From contig JAPFFF010000007.1 in assembly GCA_039105265.1 (NCBI GenBank), positions 248,001-312,000 on the forward strand: 64,000 bases of DNA, given 5' to 3'. How positions within the stretch are numbered: position 1 is the stretch's first letter; every line of letters starts with the position of its first letter. Origin of the DNA: Tritrichomonas musculus (lineage: Eukaryota; Parabasalia; Tritrichomonadida; Tritrichomonadidae). Positions 17,370 to 27,497 of the stretch are shown here, piece by piece. Under the pieces are notes generated by a model, which had not been told where the DNA came from, searched no databases, and was given only the letters and a program-made list of their open reading frames with translations. The position numbers were made by a program, and so were the translations under genes.

Positions 17370-20300
17370 TTAGTTGAATTCATCAGGATGTTCATTTTTT
17401 GTAATAACAATATTTTCATTTGAGGATGATGAATCATTGGATATAGGATGAACATTGGTATTATTATCAGAACTGTCAGAAGAAGATGATGAAACTCGGT
17501 TTTCATCATCAGATGAAGAGCTGCTACTAGATATCTTTTGTGAAATATTTCTTCTTTGTGCATCTGTCATTTCTGTGGATCCACTTACATTAGTTGTAAG
17601 GTAGGGTCCATCAGAATCAATTATATTAGAATTATAAGGATTTGGATTAATATAAGGAGAGTGATGATCATTAAAAAAGTTTTGATCTTTTTTAAAATCG
17701 TCATCATCTGATGATGATGATTGTTGTGGGAAATGCAAAAGAGTACTAGCTTTTTTCTTTTCTTGATCAGTAATTTCATCTTCTTCACCATCATCTGCAC
17801 TATCACAGTATCCGCTGCTTGATGAATCTTCTTCCTTATCATTTTTGTCTTCTTCTTCTTTTTGATCTTCTGCATCAGATTTTTGTTCAGGATCGTATTT
17901 TTGATAGAAAAGAACGTAAGCTTCTCGATTTTGAGTATCATTATAATCAGACTGGCTTACTGACGAATCGTTGAAGTAGTACCAAGAGCCATTTACATTG
18001 CCTTTTTCAACAACTTTGGCATGTGCAGTATAGTGGCCACCTCCCATGAATCCTGAATGTTCGGAAACTGCATAAAGTCGGTATATCAATCTTTCCTCTT
18101 TTTGAGGACCAATTACAAAATCCTTTAAATCAATAAATTCTGGGAAATGGACAAGACTCTCGTCTTTACGAGCATGAAATTCATTTTGGATAAACCTTTT
18201 CAAATGAAGAATGAGAATATTTGGAACCTTCCAAATATCCATCTTTTTATTTGCACAGACAAACTCCCTGCATTTTGGGCAGAACCATTTGTTTTCCTCA
18301 TCAAGAATGTCAGGTGTGGAGAAGAATTTAAAACATTGAGAAAGATCAACAGAATCCGATTCGTTTTGATTATCTGAATCGCCATCATTAGTACTTGAGT
18401 TGGTTTCATCATAGTGCCTAAAAAGACAGTTGAAACTAAATCCTGATTTGGGGGTCATATACTTTGGTCTGATCTTTAGATTTGTAACTTTTGTTGATAA
18501 GTTTTCATAATGTTTATCAGCTGCCAGTGACCTTTTATTATTATAGCTGTAATAACTGCTGTAATAATTATTGTAATAATTGCTGTACGTGTATCCGTAA
18601 ATTTTTGCTTTAAATTTGGTTACATTTTCTGCTGTCTGAGCTTTTTCTGTTGGTGAATTAGGTGATTCATTATCTTCTTTATTTTCAGATTTATCTTCTT
18701 CAGCAGTTTTGTCTACTTCAGCAGTATTTTCACTTGTAACAACATTTTCATTCATATCAGTTTTTTCTTCTTCTGCAGGTGTTTCGTCTTCGACAAGTTT
18801 TTCATCATCAACTAGTTTATCAATCATTTCTTGGCATTGATTTGCGATGGTAATATCACAAGGTTCCCATAAGCACTTGAGGATTTTGGTTGCTTCTTCA
18901 GCAATTTCATCTTCTGTTGCATTAACATCCGAAACAGGAATAAGAACAGGGCCTGCGGCATCTTCATACCTTGAAGATGAGTAGTAATATTTCATATTTA
19001 ATTGTATTTTGCAAGGAACAAGAAACTTTCCATTATATTCTTCTGGGACTTCGAATGCGTAACTGGTTGACGTAGTCCTATAGCTATAATACGAATAATA
19101 TGTAGTAGGTTCAGTAAGACCCCAATTAATCGAATTTGTTCCTTCACTACCAACAATAACGTTCACCTTTCTTCCAATTTCCTTTGACACTTCAGTTGAA
19201 ACGCGTTCGAATGAAGCATCAGGTGGAACAGATATTTTAATTTTCTTGTATTCTTGAGTAAAATCGGCTGGAACAAAGATTAAATCCTTTGTGGCTAATT
19301 TTGGCATCGATATTGGTAAGGAAATGATGTTGAAAGAATCAAAAATAACAGTTTTCTTTTTGCAATTAGGGCAGTCAAGTGATGATCTGAACTGTCCATA
19401 AAAGCTATCAACTATGACAGAGTCATTCCTCATTTTGAAATTTTCCCAGGACTTTTGAGATATCACTTCATCATTGGTTCCATCACCATCGACAGGTTCA
19501 ACTTGGGGCTTCACAACCCTTTTATTTAAATCTTCATGAAGTCCATCAAGCATAAAAGTAATAAGTTCTTGAGAATCTTGTTGATCATATCCAGCAAATT
19601 GAGGGATATTTTTTCCCATTACAGACTTAAGATCACTTGGAGCAACATATCGTTTCGCATTTTTATCCCAAACAGATTTCATCAAGCTAGCAAAAGCTTC
19701 AGCTAATTCGCCTTTCATGCCGAGTGGATTTTTCCTATTTAAATCATTTTTCCATTCTGTGTGTAGAAAAATATGAATTAATGGTTGGGAATGTAGAAGG
19801 CATTGAGTACCAGAATTAAAATAGCATGTGTTCCCGAGATTAGAAAGTCCAACAACGCCTGGAGCTGGGGCAGGCCCAGCATTTTGAGTAAAATAAGAAC
19901 TTGAACCTTGATTGTCAAACTTGTATTTCCCATTTTTGTGTTTCCTGCAAACAAGAACTTTTTGTTTATCATAAATTGAATTAGAATTTATAGACATGTC
20001 TTCATTTAAATATTTTAAAAAGCTACCATTCCAAAAATCAACAAGCTTTGTTTCAGTTTTTGGTGATATATTAAAAAGCTTGTATATTTTCTTTTTCAGA
20101 GTACTTACAAGAACTTCTTTGCCTGTTGAAATTTCTTTTTCTTCATTTTTGTAAACGATTGTTAACACTAGTGGATCTGTATTAGGAATGTAATCTTCAC
20201 CAGTGTAGACAACGGGAAACTTGATTATTGGTCCCCCTCCATACCATTCATAGAGTTTATCCCACATTTCTTTAGTGACCATTATATAATCACTTTTATA

Positions 20301-20540
20301 TTTTTTGGTCGTATCAAATTTATTATACCAAAATAAATCGTTATTGTCAATTTCACCGCAGTTTTGATTATTTGATGAAGTATTTGTTTTATAATATCCT
20401 ACATATCTTTGCCATTTTTTAAACCATGATAACGAAATCAAATAAATGATGTCACCATCTTCTATATTTATTTCTTCCCGGAGCTTTTTGATTATTTCAC
20501 ATTGTTCGCTTGGAGGAACATTCGAATTTGGATTTTCCAT
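17370..20540 (-). CDS. Ubiquitin-specific protease with DUSP domain (USP4/15-like)
   Basis: The 1056-residue protein starts at ATG 20540. A DUSP domain (about residues 25-115) and a ubiquitin-like segment (about 122-200) precede the UCH catalytic domain. The Cys box GLSNLGNTCYFNS places the nucleophile at C239. The His box (GGGHYTAH) has its catalytic His at about residue 836. A Zn-binding CxxC pair (CPNCKKK) and a second (CPKC) frame the fingers. A large insert rich in Tyr/Asn/Ser and acidic residues (about 460-690) separates the two catalytic halves, as in USP4, USP11 and USP15. The C-terminal 170 residues are Ser/Asp/Glu-rich. It would remove ubiquitin from substrates. Confidence 0.93.
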   Translation of the reverse strand: MENPNSNVPPSEQCEIIKKLREEINIEDGDIIYLISLSWFKKWQRYVGYYKTNTSSNNQNCGEIDNNDLFWYNKFDTTKKYKSDYIMVTKEMWDKLYEWYGGGPIIKFPVVYTGEDYIPNTDPLVLTIVYKNEEKEISTGKEVLVSTLKKKIYKLFNISPKTETKLVDFWNGSFLKYLNEDMSINSNSIYDKQKVLVCRKHKNGKYKFDNQGSSSYFTQNAGPAPAPGVVGLSNLGNTCYFNSGTQCLLHSQPLIHIFLHTEWKNDLNRKNPLGMKGELAEAFASLMKSVWDKNAKRYVAPSDLKSVMGKNIPQFAGYDQQDSQELITFMLDGLHEDLNKRVVKPQVEPVDGDGTNDEVISQKSWENFKMRNDSVIVDSFYGQFRSSLDCPNCKKKTVIFDSFNIISLPISMPKLATKDLIFVPADFTQEYKKIKISVPPDASFERVSTEVSKEIGRKVNVIVGSEGTNSINWGLTEPTTYYSYYSYRTTSTSYAFEVPEEYNGKFLVPCKIQLNMKYYYSSSRYEDAAGPVLIPVSDVNATEDEIAEEATKILKCLWEPCDITIANQCQEMIDKLVDDEKLVEDETPAEEEKTDMNENVVTSENTAEVDKTAEEDKSENKEDNESPNSPTEKAQTAENVTKFKAKIYGYTYSNYYNNYYSSYYSYNNKRSLAADKHYENLSTKVTNLKIRPKYMTPKSGFSFNCLFRHYDETNSSTNDGDSDNQNESDSVDLSQCFKFFSTPDILDEENKWFCPKCREFVCANKKMDIWKVPNILILHLKRFIQNEFHARKDESLVHFPEFIDLKDFVIGPQKEERLIYRLYAVSEHSGFMGGGHYTAHAKVVEKGNVNGSWYYFNDSSVSQSDYNDTQNREAYVLFYQKYDPEQKSDAEDQKEEEDKNDKEEDSSSSGYCDSADDGEEDEITDQEKKKASTLLHFPQQSSSSDDDDFKKDQNFFNDHHSPYINPNPYNSNIIDSDGPYLTTNVSGSTEMTDAQRRNISQKISSSSSSSDDENRVSSSSSDSSDNNTNVHPISNDSSSSNENIVITKNEHPDEFN

Positions 20541-20853
20541 TATGTCAAAAATATTTGGCTATAAATTGTGTGTTTATACTGAATTTATTGAGAAGAAAAA
20601 AAAATTGAAAAACCTTATAAGGGACTTTCACCGTTTATTATTTCTTAATTTCTATGTTAAAATGTACCTCTGAGTAACTTTTTGATAATGAAGAAAAAAG
20701 TGAGTAAACCAAAATATTCTAAAATTTATATTAGGTTCATAGTAGAATTCCAGCTTGGAAAAAAGTACGTTTCACTATTTTTTTAATTTAAGAACAAAAT
20801 ATACTCCCTATCAAATTGTTGAAGATATGATCAAATTGTTGCCAATAAAGGAT
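20541..20853. other. Upstream of USP gene, AT-rich
   Basis: About 310 bases between the USP start and the hAT-type MITE. It holds the presumed USP promoter. No M3-like element and no gene were seen; the last eight bases are the left copy of the MITE target duplication. Confidence 0.5.
20846..20853. repeat. Left target-site duplication of hAT MITE
   Basis: TAAAGGAT, identical to the copy at 21369-21376. Confidence 0.88.
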
Positions 20854-21368
20854 CAGGGATGGTCAATGTTGAAAAAATTGATCAACCGCGTCACTTTTCT
20901 GGTGGCTCGTTGTCAACTTTAACTTCGTTATTTCAACGTCAACGATCAACGATAAGTGTTTCGTTGAAATTGATCGTTCAAAAAAATGGCACTTTTTTAT
21001 TTCTATCGTCGTTGATTTAAAATAAAATTATCATTTATGTAACATATATATATTTAGTATTTATATAGATATGATAATGATATTTACTAATTTTTTCAAA
21101 ATAATAATACTTTATTAAATCATACCAAATATAAATTGAATCGATAAAGTTTTTTTTCAGAAAAAGTTGCCTCTCAAAAAAATTCAACTATTCAATAAGC
21201 ATAACGTTAACTTAATTCATTGATTCAACATTATTTCAACGTTAACATGTCGTTATGATCAAATTGAAACGGTTATAATCAATGGCCTTAATGTCGTTGA
21301 CGTAGACATTCAATTCAACGATATAACATTTTGTTCAACGATTTTAACGTCAACGTTGGCCAACCCTG
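20854..21368. mobile_element. hAT-type MITE (non-autonomous DNA transposon), 515 bp
   Basis: The ends are inverted repeats: CAGGGATGGTCAATGTTGA at the left and, read inward from the right, CAGGGTTGGCCAACGTTGA, matching at 16 of 19 positions. Both ends are flanked by an identical 8-base duplication, TAAAGGAT (20846-20853 and 21369-21376). CAGGG termini and an 8-bp target duplication are hallmarks of the hAT superfamily. The interior is rich in TCAACG/CGTTGA motifs near both ends, like the subterminal repeats to which hAT transposases bind, and has no coding capacity. The exact TSD suggests fairly recent insertion, while the differences between the arms suggest the element family is older. Confidence 0.88.
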
Positions 21369-21376
21369 TAAAGGAT
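21369..21376. repeat. Right target-site duplication of hAT MITE
   Basis: TAAAGGAT, identical to the copy at 20846-20853. Confidence 0.88.
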
Positions 21377-21539
21377 AACCAAATAACAAATCTGCTTTTC
21401 TTTTTGTCATTAAATATGAAATGTGACAAAGTGACAATAATGCAGCACTTAAATACATATAAAACTATAAGCCGAAATAAAAAAAAACAAGCAAAAATGT
21501 TAGAATCAGAGTAGGATAATGCCTTGCTTTCATTAGAAA

Positions 21540-23560
21540 TGAGAACACAAAACCATACAATTTTTCAGAAAAAGCCAGCTGAAAAAATCAAATCTCATCT
21601 TAAAAATTAGATATTATCTTTTGAATTGTCTACGTTATCATCAACGACACCATCTCCTCAAACATCAAAACATGATTCTAGGCTCATCTCAAGACTTCTA
21701 TCGCCACCAATGTATTTAAATGATCTTATTGATAATAATGCTATCACTAATAAGAACTCATAATTAGAGTGAAAAGAAGTGTGTCCATATCTAAAATTCT
21801 AAGTAGTAAAATAGGTGAAAAAACTAGTACATATTGTATTATTCCCTCCAGATCGGTTCTATGAGCTATTTGAGAATCCTAAACGAGAAGCCAAAGATTC
21901 TCTTTTTGAGTATATTAATAATGCTTTATAGTTTTAATAAAAAGCAAAAGATGATTATGATTGTATTAAAGTTCAAGCTGAATTACTGGAGAATTGGATA
22001 TTAATAATAATTTACAAGTGAAAAATGAAATAGGTGTATATGATTCAAACATGGAAACCTACTCAGCTATAGGAAAAATGTCAAATAAATCTTTTAAATC
22101 TAAAAGCATAATTATGAAGTTTAAAATGAGATATAATCGTTTTCTTAAGTAAGATAATGATTCTGATTGTGTTATTCATTTTGCTAAAAGCAAGGATATT
22201 ATTGTATGATGGTAAATGGCATTATCCAACATCTGATGAGTCTAACATTGGGCAATGAATTGCATGTAAATTAAAGAGTTAATCTTTAGATTTAGCTCCT
22301 CATCCACCTATTGCGACTAATTTCTTTTACCAAAATTTCCATAATAAGCGCAGGTGGATGAAGTTAATTCAGAACAAATATGCTTTTTCATACATATTCA
22401 GTATATTTGAACTAATGGTTCACTTCATTTGCAGAGAAAATGAAGTATTATATACTAATATGTTTCTGTAAGCCTCACCAGCATGAACTAGAGTAATATC
22501 AATAACATTGATTAACTATAGAGCAAATTCTTGAGTGATTTATTGAAAAGAAATCTCTCCAACTACTGAAGCTCCTCATATACATGGCTATTTCAGAGGT
22601 AATTTAATTTACCGAAAAACTTTATCTGCTGATTGTACATTCGTCCATTCCACTAAAGGATAGATTTGTATATGGAGTTATTTATTATCTTCAAAAGGTA
22701 CAGAAGAAGACAATTATAATTATTGTTCTAAATCAGGTTTTTTTTTGATGAAAATGTAAAAATAAAAAAGATAAAAATATTTTTTCTCATTACTCTATAG
22801 GCACTAATGATACCAGACATAGTGATGACTATGAAAATGAGGATGCAACGTTTCTAGAGAAGTATCAAACACCAAAAAGAGGTCATAAATACAAATCATA
22901 TAAAGATGAAGAGGCCGCACATGTCGACATGGAAAAATAAAAAAACTAGAAGATAATCGTAATGAGGTTGTATATGTTGATGATAAAGATAACCATTAAA
23001 AACAAATATCTATTCTAATGAAGAAGATGGAAAGTTTCTCGAACAACGTTGCCAAACATCAGATCAACACCACTGACCTCAACAAGAACTTCCAAGACCT
23101 ATAAAAGGATTGCTCTACTGGCAATGAATACTTCATAGCTTTTGCAGAAGAAGATATCAAACCAGTTGAATTCAAAGGCGCATTCACAAACTTACAAGAC
23201 ATGGAATGATATTGGGAAGATTTCCAAACAAGCTTCATAAGTGAGAAGAAATCAAGAACACAAATAGAAAAAATAGAGGTAAATATTCTCAAGATCATCT
23301 TTGACTAAATTCCACATGATGATAAGAGAGATAAAGAAAGAAGAAAACATCTCGCTAACATTCAAGGATAAAAATCCTATTCACAATTATACTTCCTAAT
23401 TCTTGATAGGCGCTAGAGTAGTATGAATGTTTTTTTATCTCGAAACATTTGTACTTCACAACATTAAAGCAGTTGAGCTATCATCTCACAGCAAATATGT
23501 TATTCAGCCATTTGATATAGGCTTACCAAAACTATAAAGAAAGAATTTAAGGAACAAAAA
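21540..23560 (+). pseudogene. Decayed CRESS-DNA-virus-like Rep element (fossil)
   Basis: This stretch has coding-like composition but no intact gene; it is broken in well over ten places. Its centre (about 22490-22740) preserves, in order, the hallmarks of a rolling-circle HUH Rep domain: a motif I-like ISITLINY, a motif II KEISPTTEAPHIHGYF (compare the APTTGTPHLQGY of CRESS Reps), and a motif III NYCSKSG (compare YCSKEG). The superfamily-3 helicase that normally follows was not recognised. Flanking sequence (21540-22480 and 22800-23560) is similarly decayed and unassigned. The amount of decay suggests an old integration. CRESS-like Rep sequences are known from other anaerobic protists. Exact ends are uncertain. 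Confidence 0.6.
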
Positions 23561-23611
23561 GGTTAAATGCCGAAATGGATGGAAAACAATTTTGAAAAAT
23601 ATAAGGACAAT

Positions 23612-24002
23612 CGTTTTTTTCTACGCCACTTTTTGAATGGTTTTTCTATCCATGAATAGCTACTCATGGAAAGTTAAAAACCGCCATCTTAAGGTGAAAT
23701 TTAACTTACTCTGTTAAGAAAATTAACCAAGAAAATCGTAAATTTAAATTTTCTCTTAAAATTATAACTATTTGATTTTTTTGATATAATTTTTTTTTAT
23801 TTTTACATAATTTTTCAGGAATATACGTACCAGTGATCACCACAGGGCTGCGCGAAGCCGAATCAGGCTCCTTGAATTACTGGATGAATCGTGAAGCCAT
23901 TTGAACTAAATATTTATGCATTATTTAGCAAAAAATGAATAAAAAATGTATAAAAAAGTATTCAAAAAGTTTAAAAGTTTTCAAAAAATGGCGTAGAAAA
24001 AT
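23612..24002. mobile_element. Short element bounded by 22-bp inverted repeats (possible MITE)
   Basis: An inverted repeat of 22 bases, matching at 20 positions, lies at 23615-23636 (TTTTTTCTACGCCACTTTTT core) and 23981-24002. About 344 bases lie between. A possible 5-base direct repeat ACAAT flanks the pair (23607-23611 and 24003-24007), though the left copy sits a few bases from the matched arm. The interior has a hairpin (CCATGA/TCATGG near 23651-23670) and a GC-rich patch at 23828-23900. No coding capacity. It directly abuts the decayed Rep element and precedes the coiled-coil gene. A miniature DNA transposon is the likeliest reading; superfamily unknown. Confidence 0.45.
23830..23883. repeat. 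GC-rich foldable segment inside the inverted-repeat element
   Basis: CCAGT (23830-23834) pairs with ACTGG (23879-23883). Between them GGCT, AGCC and GGCT (23846-23869) offer two alternative 4-base stems. Composition is far richer in G and C than anything within several hundred bases. It may be a remnant of something coding or a folded RNA; no family was recognised. Confidence 0.35.
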
Positions 24003-24231
24003 ACAATTCCCCAAAATATAACGATATAGACAAAAAAAAAAAAAAATCTACGAATCCCAAACATGATAGATTCATGAAAAAAAAAACAATATTTGGCAAT
24101 TCACCAAGTACATGAAATAAAAAAGGATGAATTAAAACGAAAATTGAAAAATTTCTTTCCAAAATCGTTTTGAATTCAAAAATTGAGAAAATTCAATGCA
24201 TATTGAAATTTTTGTAGAAAAGATTTTCTTA

Positions 24232-24239
24232 GACCGTTT
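24232..24239 (+). promoter_or_regulatory. M3-like core promoter element, distal copy
   Basis: GACCGTTT, sense orientation, 40 bases before the ATG at 24280. First of a pair. Confidence 0.5.
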
Positions 24240-24253
24240 AATATAAATATGTC

Positions 24254-24261
24254 GACCGTTA
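24254..24261 (+). promoter_or_regulatory. M3-like core promoter element, proximal copy
   Basis: GACCGTTA, sense orientation, 18 bases before the ATG at 24280. It starts 22 bases after the distal copy, about two helical turns. Confidence 0.5.
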
Positions 24262-24279
24262 AGATTTTTTAGGATTTAC

Positions 24280-27200
24280 ATGTATGATTCTTTTTCAGAT
24301 TCGGACCAAACAACATCACGTAATCAGAATTCGACTGAAATTTCCGAAGATCTTCAAATAAGCGCTGAAAATTCTAGAAACCAACTCCAAGAAATAAATG
24401 ATAATCTCACAAAAGAAAACTCGAAATTAAAAGCTCAATTTAGTGAAGCTATCCAATGCGCTTCTAAATTTGACATTATGCATGAGAAAATTACACAATT
24501 ATCAACAGAAATAAATTCAATTTCTCTCGAACGCGACGATTTAAGCAGAAGACTTGACATTGCACTTCGAACTAATGATGAAACAAATCAACAACTTCAA
24601 TCAGAAAGGCTAAAATTTTATGCCCAAAGAAAAAATGATAATTCGAATTATAAAAAACAATTACAAGCAAGTCAAGAAACAATGAAAAAACAGATTGATG
24701 AGATTTCAAATCAACTTGAAAAAATCCAAAAAGAAAAAGAATCAGAAGATGTTGAATTAAAATTATCTTTAAATACAATTCAAAGAATTCTTACGTCAGC
24801 CAGTCATTTCTTTCAATGCACGTTTTGCAAAGCTGAGGATCTTATACAAATGTTGGAGCAGCCACCATCGTTACAAGATACAGCACATGCTATTTCACAA
24901 GAATCTACCAATAATAATACAAATAATGAATTGCCACAATCGGATAAAACAGAAAAGGCCCACAGAATTAAAAAATTGAAATTAACAATCGAAGAAGGTA
25001 ATAAAATTAAAGAAAATCTTGAAGCTGAAATATCAAAATTAAAAAAAGAAATAAAAGACTCAAATTATTCATCAAATCAAACAATTGAACAATTAAACAA
25101 ACAGATCAAAGAATTGAATGATGATCATTCACTGATAATCGAAGATCAAAAGCATCAAATTTCTGTCCTTGAGGCAAAAGTTCAAACATTAAAAGATGAA
25201 TTGCAAAAACGCAAAGAAGAACAAAAAAGGATTATTTTAGAGCAATCTCAACAAAAAAACAAATTCGAAATACCACCGAAACCGGCAACTCTCAAAATAA
25301 CAAACGAACTTGAAATAGCAAACGAGCAGATGCTTCAAAGAACTCATGAGCTTGATAATCAAATCAAAGAATTAAATGAGAAACTCTGTAATTCTGATGA
25401 TAAAATTAAAGAGCTCCAATCTGTTATTGAATCAAAAGATTTAATGATAGAAAAACTCAAACATGATTTTGGATCATTAAATTTAGTGCACCAAACAACA
25501 GTTGATGAGATTCAAACCTTACGAAATGCTTTTCATGTTAAAGAAAATAAAAACCCACAAGAAGAAAACGAAAAAAGTAAAAAAATTCACTTTTTAAAAG
25601 GTCAAATTATAAATTTGAAGAAATCAAATGAATCTCAACTCAAACAAATTCACGAACTTTCTACATTAAATCAACAGCTTTCTCGTACAATTGAAGAGCA
25701 AAACTCTCAGATAACTAAATTCAAATATGAAAACGATGCATATGAATCTCGAAACAAAGAAATAACAGAAGAACTTCATTCATTACAGGAAGAAATGACT
25801 TTAAAAACATCTCAAACTCAACCAGAAGTACTCCCGGCAGATGTTTGGCGTTTCAATGAATTTGATACATCTTTGAAAACTGAAATTGACAGAATTTCAA
25901 TGTCTCAACATCTTCAACCTCCGACAAAACTTCAGCACATATATAAAATAATTAATAAATACTTCAAGGAGCAGTTATTGAATAAAGATAAAATATGCCA
26001 GACTACAGCTTTAGAAAACCAAACAATGAAAGATGTATTTAATCAATTCTTTGTTGATGCATCGATTGCATTATCACAAAAACCTTGTTCGCTGGATGAT
26101 TTTTTCTCAAAAGATGGCTGTAAGCAATTAACTGAAGCAATCTTGACTTTTAGAGCTGAATATGACGAATTGCATAGAAGATATGATGTTTATGATACAG
26201 TTATTAAACATCTCGTTGATACGATGAACTTCCAGGAAACTTCAGAAGCTCCAGGTCTAATTACAGAAATTAACGAATTAAAGGCGAAATTTTTCACCTT
26301 AAAATCAAATTTAGCCAAAAGCAAAAAGAAAATTTCAACATTAAAAGCAAGTTTTGGCGAATTTAAACATCAAACAGAGCATGACTCAATTGAAATAAAA
26401 GGAGAGAATGAGCATTTAAAAGAAACGATAACCTCATTAAATAAAACAAATAAAGAATTATCAGCTAATAATCAAGAGCTGAAAAGGCAAATTCACCATC
26501 AAAAACTTCAAATTGAAGATTGCCATCGCTCTCAGCAAGATATGGAAAATAAATTTAATTTTGAAAAAGAAACTATCATTAGACAAAAAGATGAATCAGA
26601 AAGAAGTTTAAGTACTCAAATATCAGAGCTAGCTAAAAGATTAAAATCTTCAGAAGAACAGTTGATGAATAGTGAAATTGCAATGAATAAATTGAAAAAA
26701 GTTGTTCAAAATATGAAAAATACGATTACAGAGAAAAACGAAAAAATACAAATAACAAAAACAGAGTTAGATTCGAGAATTACCGATTTGACTGGAAAAT
26801 GGGAAAATGAAAAATCACAAATCATTCAAAGTTATGAAAAAGCCATTTCCGAAATGAAAAATGAGAGCGAGGAGCAAAGAAAAGATGTTGAGAAGCTAGT
26901 TCAAGATTTAGCTGATGCCAAACGAAAAGCGAAAAAATCAAAAGAATTATCTAATAATATCAAGCAAGAAAAAAATCAATTAGAGAAAGAAATTGAAGCT
27001 CAAAGATTAAAAGCACAAAAAACTAAACAGATTGCTGAGGCTACCGCTAAAACACAAATGGATTCAACAATAAAAAATTATTTATCTAGATTGGAGTCTC
27101 AAAAAGTGAAATTTGAGAATGAAAAAAGAAAACTGTTTGCTTTTGTTGCAGACCAGTTTCGACAGTTCTTTAATCCTCAAGATTCTCTCGACGAAACAAC

Positions 27201-27339
27201 AATTAAAGCTATTATAACAAGAGCAAGTTCTGAACTTGCTCGTTTGATTTCATCTGATTTTGCAATACGGAAAATGGTCGGAGCTGACATGCAACAAAGA
27301 ACAGATGATGCAGTTGCTCAATTGATTACAAATTGTTAA
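24280..27339 (+). CDS. Large coiled-coil protein
   Basis: The 1019-residue protein is almost wholly coiled coil, rich in Lys, Glu, Gln and Asn, with heptad-like stretches at about residues 25-170, 220-520 and 670-960. A less charged central region (about residues 520-660, containing WRFNEFDTSL, HIYKIINKYFKEQLL, FVDASIALSQKP and FRAEYDELHRRYDVYD) looks globular. The C-terminus (FVADQFRQFFNPQ to AQLITNC) is also non-repetitive. No GRIP, kinesin or SMC motif was seen. Trichomonad genomes hold many such proteins, often labelled myosin-tail or viral-inclusion-like from composition alone. Two M3-like elements lie upstream. Function unknown; cytoskeletal or tethering roles are possible. Confidence 0.85.
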   Translation: MYDSFSDSDQTTSRNQNSTEISEDLQISAENSRNQLQEINDNLTKENSKLKAQFSEAIQCASKFDIMHEKITQLSTEINSISLERDDLSRRLDIALRTNDETNQQLQSERLKFYAQRKNDNSNYKKQLQASQETMKKQIDEISNQLEKIQKEKESEDVELKLSLNTIQRILTSASHFFQCTFCKAEDLIQMLEQPPSLQDTAHAISQESTNNNTNNELPQSDKTEKAHRIKKLKLTIEEGNKIKENLEAEISKLKKEIKDSNYSSNQTIEQLNKQIKELNDDHSLIIEDQKHQISVLEAKVQTLKDELQKRKEEQKRIILEQSQQKNKFEIPPKPATLKITNELEIANEQMLQRTHELDNQIKELNEKLCNSDDKIKELQSVIESKDLMIEKLKHDFGSLNLVHQTTVDEIQTLRNAFHVKENKNPQEENEKSKKIHFLKGQIINLKKSNESQLKQIHELSTLNQQLSRTIEEQNSQITKFKYENDAYESRNKEITEELHSLQEEMTLKTSQTQPEVLPADVWRFNEFDTSLKTEIDRISMSQHLQPPTKLQHIYKIINKYFKEQLLNKDKICQTTALENQTMKDVFNQFFVDASIALSQKPCSLDDFFSKDGCKQLTEAILTFRAEYDELHRRYDVYDTVIKHLVDTMNFQETSEAPGLITEINELKAKFFTLKSNLAKSKKKISTLKASFGEFKHQTEHDSIEIKGENEHLKETITSLNKTNKELSANNQELKRQIHHQKLQIEDCHRSQQDMENKFNFEKETIIRQKDESERSLSTQISELAKRLKSSEEQLMNSEIAMNKLKKVVQNMKNTITEKNEKIQITKTELDSRITDLTGKWENEKSQIIQSYEKAISEMKNESEEQRKDVEKLVQDLADAKRKAKKSKELSNNIKQEKNQLEKEIEAQRLKAQKTKQIAEATAKTQMDSTIKNYLSRLESQKVKFENEKRKLFAFVADQFRQFFNPQDSLDETTIKAIITRASSELARLISSDFAIRKMVGADMQQRTDDAVAQLITNC

Positions 27340-27497
27340 TTTATATTTTGTATTCTATATTAAAATTTTGTTTTTAGATATATTTTTCCAATCTTGCTTA
27401 TTTTTTTTTAAATTCTCCTTTCAAGGTCAAATTTGATTTTTAAAAAGTAAAAAAAGTTAAAAAAGTAAACCGAATTAATGTAATTCATAAATCTCCC

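Noticed and set aside
23059-23298. 79-codon minus-strand frame in the accessory island
   Set aside because: Lies in decayed sequence of opposite sense, without a recognised domain.
23607-24007. Firm target-site duplication ACAAT for the second inverted-repeat element
   Set aside because: Five bases only and offset from the matched arm on one side; kept as a possibility, not as a call.
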